Below are positions 6,565 through 11,458 of a DNA stretch of 11,458 nt, piece by piece (the stretch's first letter is position 1; each line of letters begins with the position of its first letter). The stretch covers positions 1 through 11,458 of the forward strand of contig JADGIB010000098.1 in assembly GCA_019683665.1 (NCBI GenBank). Direction: 5' to 3'. A program made the translations under genes and the position numbers. The notes under the pieces were generated by a model. The model saw only the letters and a list, made by a program, of their open reading frames with translations. It was not told the DNA's origin and did not search any database. Origin of the DNA: Solirubrobacteraceae bacterium (GTDB lineage: Bacteria > Actinomycetota > Thermoleophilia > Solirubrobacterales > Solirubrobacteraceae).

Positions 6565-7023
6565 TCAGGCGGCCGCGGCCGCCCCCGGCCCCGGCCGCAC
6601 GACGACGTCGGCCGGCTCCAGCGGCTCGCCGCAGTGGGAGCAGTGCATCCGGGGCGCGGCGTCGTGGCCGCAGGCGCGGTGCTCGACGACGACCGGCGGG
6701 CCGTCGGGGGCGGCGTGGCGGTCGCCCCAGCGCAGCAGCGCCCACAGGACCGGCGCGATGTCGGCGCCCTTGGGCGTCGGGCGGTACTCGAAGGCCTCCG
6801 GGTGCTCCCCGTAGCGCTCGCGGCGCAGCAGCCCGTGCTCGACGAGCGTCGACAGGCGATCGCTGAGGATGTTCGGGGCGACGCCGGTCTCACGGCGGAT
6901 GTCCTGGAAGCGCCGGCGGCCGCGCAGCACCTCGCGCAGGACGAGGAGGGTCCAGCGCTCGCCGACGATCGCCAGGGTCCGGGCGATCGAGCAGTTCTGC
7001 CCCTCGAACGGACGGTACGGCAT
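6565..7023 (-). CDS. HxlR-family transcriptional regulator with C-terminal Cys/His cluster
   Basis: This winged-helix regulator (152 aa) has the HxlR hallmark near its start: C11 in NCSIARTLAIVGERWTLLVL, then RFQDIRRETGVAPNILSDRL (HTH) and HGLLRRERYGEHPEAFEYRP (wing). HxlR proteins act as dimers and some sense electrophiles or oxidants through the equivalent Cys, so redox control is possible here. Beyond the usual domain is a tail with H115, C118, H120, C128 and C131 (HRACGH...HCSHCG), which looks like a small zinc-binding knuckle. It is divergent from the MFS exporter, and paired TTGC-N5-GCAA dyads lie between the two starts. It is therefore the probable repressor of that exporter and of itself. 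The ABC exporter follows it on the same strand. Confidence 0.94.
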   Translation of the reverse strand: MPYRPFEGQNCSIARTLAIVGERWTLLVLREVLRGRRRFQDIRRETGVAPNILSDRLSTLVEHGLLRRERYGEHPEAFEYRPTPKGADIAPVLWALLRWGDRHAAPDGPPVVVEHRACGHDAAPRMHCSHCGEPLEPADVVVRPGPGAAAAA

Positions 7024-7029
7024 GCGCCC

Positions 7030-7035
7030 ACCCTA
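7030..7035 (-). promoter_or_regulatory. Candidate -10 element for leaderless HxlR mRNA
   Basis: The minus strand reads TAGGGT, 6 bases, ATG. A possible -35 (TTGCGA, 7055-7060, spacer 19) falls inside the first TTGC-N5-GCAA dyad, so a repressor bound there would block the promoter. No ribosome-binding sequence precedes the ATG, consistent with a leaderless transcript. Confidence 0.5.
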
Positions 7036-7046
7036 GCGCGAAGGCA

Positions 7047-7062
7047 CTTGCATTTCGCAACC
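7047..7062. promoter_or_regulatory. Probable HxlR operator, site 1 (TTGC-N5-GCAA)
   Basis: CTTGCATTTCGCAACC contains an exact TTGC-N5-GCAA dyad at 7048-7060. It lies in the divergent region between the HxlR and MFS genes, and the whole 16-base element is the inverted counterpart of site 2, differing only in the four middle bases. Dyads of this size suit a winged-helix dimer. Binding by HxlR is inferred from position. Confidence 0.65.
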
Positions 7063-7077
7063 AAGGTGCCGTACCGT
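7048..7077 (+). promoter_or_regulatory. Candidate MFS exporter promoter
   Basis: TTGCAT (7048-7053) and TACCGT (7072-7077) are separated by 18 bases and could be the -35 and -10 for the plus-strand exporter gene. The transcript would start near 7084, inside the second dyad, leaving a leader of about 30 bases with GGAG at 7106-7109. The -35 lies in operator site 1, so a bound repressor would cover both promoter and start point. Confidence 0.4.
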
Positions 7078-7080
7078 GCC

Positions 7081-7096
7081 GGTTGCAGTTTGCAAG
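7081..7096. promoter_or_regulatory. Probable HxlR operator, site 2 (TTGC-N5-GCAA)
   Basis: GGTTGCAGTTTGCAAG holds a second exact TTGC-N5-GCAA dyad at 7083-7095. Its centre is 35 bases from that of site 1. It lies at the expected transcription start of the exporter gene, where a bound protein would block initiation. Confidence 0.65.
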
Positions 7097-7114
7097 CTCG
7101 TGATCGGAGTGCCC

Positions 7115-8431
7115 GTGGAACGTCGCTGGAAGGTCCTCGCCGTCGTCTCCGTCGCCGTCTTCATGGCCGGCCTGGACCTGTTCATCGTCAACATCGCCTT
7201 CCCCGCGATCGGCGAGGACTTCGCCGGGTCGGGCACCGCGGCGCTGACGTGGGTCCTGAACGCCTACGCGATCGTCTTCGCCGCGCTGCTCGTCCCCGCC
7301 GGCCGCCTGGCCGACCGGCTCGGGCGCCGGCGCGGGTTCCTGGCCGGCGGGGCGCTGTTCGTCGCCGGCTCGGCGCTCTGCGGCGCCGCGCCGACGCTCG
7401 AGGTCCTCGTCGCCGCCCGCGTCGTCCAGGCCGCCGGCGCCGCCCTGCTGCTGCCGACCTCGCTCGCGCTGCTGCTACCCGAGTTCCCGCCGGGCCAGCG
7501 CCCGGTCGCGATCGCGATCTGGTCGGCGGTCGGCGGGCTGGCCGCCGCGTTCGGCCCGCCGCTGGGCGGCGTCCTCGTCGAGGCCGGCTGGCGCTGGGTG
7601 TTCCTCGTCAACGTCCCGGTCGGCGCCGCCGCCCTCGCCGCCGCCGCGCGGCTGCTGGCCGAGAGCCGCGACCGCGCCCAGGCCGTCCCCGACCTCCCCG
7701 GCACCGCGCTCCTGGCCGGGTCGATCGGCCTGCTGGCCCTCGGGCTCGTGCAGGCGCCCGAGTGGGGCTGGGGCGCCCCCGGCACGATCGCGTCGCTGGC
7801 CGCCGCGGCGGCCGGGACCGCGTGGTTCCGGGCCCGCTGCCGCCGCCACCGCGCCCCCGTCGTCGACCCGGCGATGCTGCGCGTGCGCTCGTTCGCGATG
7901 GCGAGCCTCGCCTCGCTCGCCTTCAACGCCGCGTTCGGGGCGATGCTCCTGTCGTCGGTGCTCTACCTGACCCAGGTCTGGGGCGCGTCGATCCTCGTCG
8001 CCGGCCTCGCCCTCACTCCCGGCCCCCTGACCGCCGCGCTGCTGGCGATCCCGGCCGGCCGCCTGGCCGTGAGGGTCGGGCCGCGCGCCGTCGCCGCCGC
8101 CGGCGGCGTCCTGTTCGCCGCCGGCGCGCTGTGGTGGATCTGGCGGGCGGGCCCGGACGCGGCCTACGCGACCGCGCTGCTGCCGGGGATGCTCCTCACG
8201 GGCGCCGGGGTCGGCGTCTACACGATGAGCCGCCAGATCGGCGCGGTGCTCGGCGTCGCCCTGCTCGTCGCCGTCGTCGGCGCGCCGGTCGACTGGGACG
8301 CCGGCTGGGCGTTCATGGCCGCCACCGGGCTCGTCGCCGCGCTCGCCGCGCGGGCGATCGGCCCGGTCCGCCTCGCGGCGCCCGAGGCGGCCCCGGGCGC
8401 CCCCGCCGCGGCCGCGGGGGTGGCCCGGTGA
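7115..8431 (+). CDS. DHA2-type MFS exporter with apparent internal deletion
   Basis: This is a proton-driven drug or metabolite exporter of the EmrB/QacA kind. From the GTG at 7115 (GGAG 5 bases upstream) it has 438 aa. TM1 carries LDLFIVNIAFPAIG (20-33), motif A is GRLADRLGRRR (63-73), and motif C is GGLAAAFGPPLGG (140-152). The central segments look normal. Near the end, GAGVG (to about 367) runs straight into YTMSRQIGAVLG (369-380). Family members normally have about 25 residues between these two blocks (end of one helix, a loop, start of the next). The reading frame is intact, but one membrane crossing is probably lost, so function is doubtful. Earlier in-frame GTGs at 7076, 7100 and 7109 have no ribosome site, and the first overlaps the promoter. 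Probably repressed by the divergent HxlR protein. Confidence 0.9.
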   Translation: MERRWKVLAVVSVAVFMAGLDLFIVNIAFPAIGEDFAGSGTAALTWVLNAYAIVFAALLVPAGRLADRLGRRRGFLAGGALFVAGSALCGAAPTLEVLVAARVVQAAGAALLLPTSLALLLPEFPPGQRPVAIAIWSAVGGLAAAFGPPLGGVLVEAGWRWVFLVNVPVGAAALAAAARLLAESRDRAQAVPDLPGTALLAGSIGLLALGLVQAPEWGWGAPGTIASLAAAAAGTAWFRARCRRHRAPVVDPAMLRVRSFAMASLASLAFNAAFGAMLLSSVLYLTQVWGASILVAGLALTPGPLTAALLAIPAGRLAVRVGPRAVAAAGGVLFAAGALWWIWRAGPDAAYATALLPGMLLTGAGVGVYTMSRQIGAVLGVALLVAVVGAPVDWDAGWAFMAATGLVAALAARAIGPVRLAAPEAAPGAPAAAAGVAR

Positions 8432-8955
8432 GCGCGCTCGAGCGGCCCGCCGCCCCGGCCGCGTTCGGCGAGCCCCGGCGGCGCACGATCACCTGGCACG
8501 ACCCGCACGCGGCCGCGCAGGCCGCGCGCGGGCTCGCCGGCCGCGAGCTGCTGGAGGCGATCGCCGCCGGGCGGCTCCCGCCCCCGCCGATCGCGTCGGT
8601 GCTCGGCTTCGAGATCGTCGAGGTCGGCGACGGCGAGGTCCGCTTCGCGGTCACGCCCGACGAGCGCACGTACAACCCGCTCGGGCTCGTCCACGGCGGG
8701 GTCACCTGCACGCTGCTGGACTCCGCGATCGGCTGCGCGGTCCACACCCGGCTGCCGGCCGGCGTCGCCTACACGACGATCGACCTCCAGGTCAGCTTCC
8801 TGCGCCCGGTCCGGGCCGGCGACCGGATGCTCGCCCACGCGTGGGTGACGAAGCCCGGCCGGCGGGTCGCCTTCGCGCAGGGCGAGGTGCGCGACGACGC
8901 CGGCCGCCTGGTCGCGACCGCGACGTCCTCGCTGCTCGTGCTCGGCGGCGGCTGA
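8428..8955 (+). CDS. PaaI-type hotdog-fold thioesterase
   Basis: Probable acyl-CoA thioesterase of 175 aa. The hotdog domain covers about residues 50-172, with the PaaI signature NPLGLVHGGVTCTLLDSAIG. In it, N83, H89-G90-G91 and D98 match the family's substrate-binding and catalytic positions, followed by TTIDLQVSFLRPVRAGDRM. About 48 residues precede the domain, longer than in basic PaaI proteins. They contain WHDPHAAAQAARGLAGRELLEAI, a lead helix seen in some actinobacterial members. The GTG start overlaps the exporter stop (GTGA), so the two proteins are made together. A link such as release of a CoA thioester whose product is exported is possible but not shown. Confidence 0.93.
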   Translation: MSALERPAAPAAFGEPRRRTITWHDPHAAAQAARGLAGRELLEAIAAGRLPPPPIASVLGFEIVEVGDGEVRFAVTPDERTYNPLGLVHGGVTCTLLDSAIGCAVHTRLPAGVAYTTIDLQVSFLRPVRAGDRMLAHAWVTKPGRRVAFAQGEVRDDAGRLVATATSSLLVLGGG

Positions 8956-9000
8956 GGACGTCGGCCACGCGACGCGCGCGTTTCGGGAGAATGGGGCGGC

Positions 9001-9987
9001 ATGAGCGCCGCCGAGGCCGAGGCCGACCCCGCTCCCGCCGCGATCGCGCGACCGTCGCGCCGCGAGCGCGCGCTGGCGCTCGCCCGCCGCGCCCTGCCGA
9101 TCCTCGCCCCGGTCGCCTACGTCGTCGCGCTGGCGGTCTCGATCGCCGGCGACGGGATCCCGCTCGCGCGCGACCAGCTCTTCTTCTGGCTGCTGCTCGG
9201 GATCGCTGCCTTCAGCGTCGCCGCCTGGCGCACCTGGGGCACGCTGCTGCTCGAGTGGCTGCCGCTGCTGGCGCTGCTCGTCGCCTACGACTACCTGCGC
9301 GGCGCGGTGACGATCGAGCCGTGGGAGGCGCACATCGCGCCCCAGCTCGCGTTCGACGAGTGGCTCGGCGGCGGCACGGTCCCGACCGTGTGGCTGCAGG
9401 AGCAGCTCTGGGGCGGCGGCGCGCTGCAGTGGTACGACTACGCCTCGTGGGTCGTCTACATGACCCACTTCTTCGTGATCTGGATCGTCGCCGCGGTCCT
9501 GTGGCGGGTCGCCCACCACCGCTTCCGCCGCTACGTCACGCTCGTCGTCCTCGTCACGCTCGCGGCGCTGGCCACGTACTGGGCCTACCCGGCGCAGCCG
9601 CCGTGGCTGGCCGGCGAGAACGGCGAGATGCCCGAGGTCGTGCGGATCGTGCCGATCGTGTGGGGCGAGCTCGGCGTCCACACCGCCGCGTCGCTGTGGG
9701 AGGGCAAGGGCGACCTCGTCAACCTCGTCGCCGCGATGCCGTCGCTGCACGCCAGCTACCCGTTCATGCTGCTGCTGTTCTTCTGGCCGGCCGGCTGGCG
9801 GGTGCGGATCGGGCTGGCCGCCTACACGGCCGCGATGGGCTTCGTGCTCGTCTACGGCGGCGAGCACTTCGTCATCGACCTGCTCGTCGGCTACCTGTGG
9901 ACGGGGATCGCCTTCGGCGTGCTCGTCCTCGCCGCGCGCTGGTGGCGCTCGCTACGCGGCGAGGAGCCGGCCCGCCAGGCGGCGTAG
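9001..9987 (+). CDS. PAP2-superfamily membrane phosphatase/transferase, Aur1-like
   Basis: This 328-aa multi-span protein has the two C-terminal PAP2 motifs: AAMPSLHASYPF with H250, and YGGEHFVIDLLVGYL with H289 and D293 (HxxxD). H289 would be the nucleophile, with the active site on the outer face of the membrane. The classic first motif (KX6RP) is not seen, which fits the Aur1/inositol-phosphotransferase-like branch rather than simple lipid phosphatases. The stretch TYWAYPAQPPWLA before a long loop also recurs in that branch. About six hydrophobic segments lie between residues 34 and 315. The likely role is in lipid head-group transfer or dephosphorylation; the substrate is unknown. It starts 45 bases after the thioesterase, with a G-rich stretch (GGGGCGG) before the ATG. 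Its end overlaps the opposite-strand oxidoreductase gene by 36 bases. Confidence 0.9.
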   Translation: MSAAEAEADPAPAAIARPSRRERALALARRALPILAPVAYVVALAVSIAGDGIPLARDQLFFWLLLGIAAFSVAAWRTWGTLLLEWLPLLALLVAYDYLRGAVTIEPWEAHIAPQLAFDEWLGGGTVPTVWLQEQLWGGGALQWYDYASWVVYMTHFFVIWIVAAVLWRVAHHRFRRYVTLVVLVTLAALATYWAYPAQPPWLAGENGEMPEVVRIVPIVWGELGVHTAASLWEGKGDLVNLVAAMPSLHASYPFMLLLFFWPAGWRVRIGLAAYTAAMGFVLVYGGEHFVIDLLVGYLWTGIAFGVLVLAARWWRSLRGEEPARQAA

Positions 9988-10848
9988 CTGGCCGAGCTGG
10001 CCGGCCAGGCTCGCGTCGAGCGGCTGCACGCAGACGTGGTCGGCGCCGGCGTCGAGGTGGTCGCGCACGCGCGCGGCGATCGCCGCCTCGTCGCCCCAGG
10101 CCACGAGCGCGTCGATGAGCCGGTCGCTGCCGCCGCCGGTCAGGTCCTCGTCGCCGAAGCCGAGCTCGCGCAGGCTCGCGACGTAGTTCGGGAGCTCGAG
10201 GTAGTAGCGGACGGACCGGCGGGCGGTCTCGCGCGCCCGCGCCGGGTCGGTCTCCAGCAGCACCATCTGCTCGGGGGCGAGCAGCGGCCCGGGGCCGAGG
10301 ATCGCGCGCGCCCGCTCGGTGTGCTCGGGCGTCGTCAGGTACGGGTGGGCGCCCGCGGTCCGCTCGGCGGCCAGCTCCAGCATCCGGCGGCGCAGCGCGG
10401 CGAGGACGACCGGCACCGGCTCGGGCGGCGCCGGGAAGCTCGGCTGCGCGGCCTCCATCGCGTCGAGGTAGGCGCGCATCGTCGCGACCGGCCGGCCGTA
10501 GTCGTGCCCGCGCACGCTCACCGCGGGCGCGTGGCTGACGCCGAGGCCGAGGACGAAGCGGCCGCCGTGCGCCTCGGCCAGCGCGGCGGCGCCGGTGGCG
10601 GCCGCGATCGCGTCGCGCGCGTAGACGTTGGCGATGCCGCTGGCGACGAGCACGCGCTCGGTCGCGGCCAGCAGCAGGCCCGCGTGGACGAGCGCCTCCT
10701 TGCCGGTGGGGGTCTCCGAGTACCAGATCGCGCCGAAGCCGAGCCGCTCGATCTCGGCCGCGGCGGCGCGCTCGTCGGCGGCGGCGGACGAGCCCAGCAG
10801 GCCCGACCACACGCCGACCCGGCCGATGCGGTCGCGCAGGTCGCTCAT
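9952..10848 (-). CDS. LLM-class F420-dependent oxidoreductase
   Basis: This 298-aa protein is of the luciferase-like TIM-barrel family. It resembles the actinobacterial group annotated as probable F420-dependent oxidoreductases of the MSMEG_4141 type. Seen features: start LRDRIGRVGVWSG, IERLGFGAIWYSETPTGKEA, ERVLVASGIANVYARD (strand and helix around the cofactor pocket), GGRFVLGLGVSHAP, and a late YYLELPNYVASLRELGFGDEDL typical of this subgroup. F420 use is inferred from the family; FMN is possible. The substrate is unknown. The ATG overlaps the MarR stop (ATGA), so it is co-translated with its probable regulator. Its last 36 bases overlap the PAP2 gene on the other strand. Confidence 0.94.
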   Translation of the reverse strand: MSDLRDRIGRVGVWSGLLGSSAAADERAAAAEIERLGFGAIWYSETPTGKEALVHAGLLLAATERVLVASGIANVYARDAIAAATGAAALAEAHGGRFVLGLGVSHAPAVSVRGHDYGRPVATMRAYLDAMEAAQPSFPAPPEPVPVVLAALRRRMLELAAERTAGAHPYLTTPEHTERARAILGPGPLLAPEQMVLLETDPARARETARRSVRYYLELPNYVASLRELGFGDEDLTGGGSDRLIDALVAWGDEAAIAARVRDHLDAGADHVCVQPLDASLAGQLGQLRRLAGRLLAA

Positions 10849-11207
10849 GTCAGATGCCGCTCCAGGATCTCGTCTTGGGTGGGCCGCGCCTCGAGGACGC
10901 GGCGCAGCCCGGCCGGGGTCAGGCAGGCGTAGATCCCGCGCCGGTCGACGACGCAGGCGGACCGCTCCACGAGGCCCTCGGCCTCCAGCCGGCTGACCAG
11001 GCGCGACAGCGCGCTCTGGCTCAGGTGGACCTCGTCGGCCAGCTCCTGGATGCGGCAGTGCCGTCGGTGCGCCTCGGCGAGGCGGTCGAGCACCTCGAAC
11101 TCGGTGCGCGACAGGCCGTGGCGGCGCTGCAGCTCGCGCTCGAGCGCCTCCGCCACGGTCGCGTGACGGCCCGAGAGCTCGCGCCAGGCGGTGACGAGGT
11201 CGGACAC
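10845..11207 (-). CDS. MarR-family transcriptional regulator
   Basis: This is a small winged-helix regulator (120 aa, at the short end for MarR). It has a dimerisation helix at the start, LSRTEFEVLDRLAEA, then the HTH (IQELADEVHLSQSALSRLVSRLEAEGLVER) and the wing with DRRGIYACLTPAG. The C-terminal dimer helix is brief. The GTG at 11207 is chosen because TACCCT lies 6 bases upstream on the coding strand, fitting a leaderless transcript, and the conserved domain begins just inside. It overlaps the oxidoreductase start (ATGA) and faces the PabB-like gene across 48 bases, so it may control either or both. Its ligand is unknown. Confidence 0.93.
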   Translation of the reverse strand: MSDLVTAWRELSGRHATVAEALERELQRRHGLSRTEFEVLDRLAEAHRRHCRIQELADEVHLSQSALSRLVSRLEAEGLVERSACVVDRRGIYACLTPAGLRRVLEARPTQDEILERHLT

Positions 11208-11213
11208 GCCGAA

Positions 11214-11219
11214 AGGGTA
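11214..11219 (-). promoter_or_regulatory. Candidate -10 element for leaderless MarR mRNA
   Basis: The minus strand reads TACCCT, 6 bases, GTG. No ribosome-binding sequence is present and no clear -35 is seen. Together with the element at 11243-11248 it makes a very short divergent promoter pair inside the 48-base gap. Confidence 0.5.
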
Positions 11220-11242
11220 TCGAGGCCGGTTCCCGTCCCCGG

Positions 11243-11248
11243 TAGCGT
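11243..11248 (+). promoter_or_regulatory. Candidate -10 element for leaderless PabB-like gene
   Basis: TAGCGT is followed by 7 bases and the GTG at 11256, the same hexamer and spacing as before the VOC gene. Transcription would begin at or within one base of the start codon. Confidence 0.5.
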
Positions 11249-11255
11249 TCCGGGG

Positions 11256-11458
11256 GTGGCCACGACCGCCCGCCTCGTCTGCGAGCCGATCGAGCTGACC
11301 TGGACGCCCGCCGAGGCCGTCCTCGCGCTGCGCGGCGACGACCGCCCGTTCGCGCTCGTCGGCGCGTGGGCCGACGGCTCGGCGCGGTTCGGCTCCGAGC
11401 CGGTGCGTGTCGCCCGAGGCCGCGCCGCCCCCGGCGGGGTGGTGGTCGGCCACCCCCC
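11256..11458 (+). CDS. Probable chorismate-utilising enzyme, N-terminus (PabB-like), cut by window edge
   Basis: The first 67 codons are open from a GTG at 11256 to the window end. The visible protein includes PIELTWTPAEAVLALRGDDR, PFALVGAWADG and GSEPVRVA. This resembles the opening of actinobacterial aminodeoxychorismate synthase component I (PabB), where a short lead is followed by an xRPFALxGxW-like strand and a GSxPxxV strand. PabB makes aminodeoxychorismate from chorismate and ammonia for folate. The catalytic domain is outside the window, so the match is from memory of a weakly conserved region; other anthranilate-synthase-like proteins are possible. Codon use is the same G/C-rich third-position pattern as its neighbours. 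Confidence 0.5.
   Translation, partial: MATTARLVCEPIELTWTPAEAVLALRGDDRPFALVGAWADGSARFGSEPVRVARGRAAPGGVVVGHP

Noticed and set aside
7076..7114. Earlier GTG starts of the MFS exporter (7076, 7100, 7109)
   Set aside because: They lack a ribosome site and the first overlaps the candidate -10 and operator; the GTG at 7115 has GGAG at the right distance.
6514..8955. 813-codon open frame on the plus strand covering the HxlR and MFS genes
   Set aside because: Only its last part (from 8428) is a real protein, the thioesterase. The rest is Arg/Pro/Gly-rich, with no recognisable domain, and is a by-product of few stop codons in GC-rich DNA.
8218..9867. 549-codon open frame opposite the thioesterase and PAP2 genes
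   Set aside because: Low-complexity charged sequence on the strand opposite two well-supported genes.
1..11458. A defence island, CRISPR array, prophage or insertion sequence
   Set aside because: No spaced repeats, transposase, integrase, tRNA or phage-like genes are seen; composition is even across the window.

Overview
The window is very G+C-rich (by eye well above 70%) with densely packed genes. Stop and start codons often overlap (GTGA, ATGA, TGATG), and several start codons seem to lie at or next to the transcription start (leaderless). It contains an F420-type luciferase-like oxidoreductase, a NodI/NodJ-type ABC exporter, short AraC and HxlR regulators and a PAP2 protein of the Aur1-like kind. 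Together these point to an actinobacterium, plausibly of the Thermoleophilia/Solirubrobacterales type. The taxonomic guess is inference from composition and family content only.

Layout. (1) 1-1748, minus strand: a compact three-gene envelope-signalling unit, read as an exported helical-repeat protein, then an OmpR-family response regulator, then the N-terminus of a sensor kinase that runs off the window edge. (2) 1749-1873: a spacer holding a strong hairpin that lies just downstream of the next unit. (3) 1874-7023, minus strand: HxlR regulator, NodI-like ATPase, NodJ-like permease, a divergent NAD-dependent DNA ligase, a short AraC regulator and a VOC protein, mostly overlapping or closely spaced. 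The VOC gene also seems to have its own leaderless promoter. (4) 7024-7114: a divergent control region with two TTGC-N5-GCAA dyads, read as the probable HxlR operator pair. (5) 7115-9987, plus strand: a DHA2-type MFS exporter that appears to lack about 25 family residues near its C-terminus, a coupled PaaI-type thioesterase, and a PAP2 membrane phosphatase/transferase. (6) 9952-11207, minus strand: a MarR regulator coupled to an F420-dependent LLM oxidoreductase, whose 3' end overlaps the PAP2 gene tail to tail. (7) 11256-11458, plus strand: the first 67 codons of a gene resembling the start of a chorismate-utilising enzyme (PabB-like).

How the parts may work together. The HxlR regulator probably controls the MFS exporter, and perhaps its own gene and the ABC exporter behind it, making this a two-exporter efflux locus. 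The exported repeat protein beside a two-component system recalls envelope-stress arrangements such as CpxP-CpxRA by layout only. The most unusual signals are the repeat protein with its Gly/Phe/His-rich tail, the atypical ligase inside an exporter operon, the internal deletion in the MFS protein, and a recurring TANNNT-N6/7-start signature at four genes. One of those four overlaps the stop codon of the gene before it. I see no RNA genes, CRISPR arrays, insertion sequences or attachment sites, and no gene-free stretch over 300 bases.
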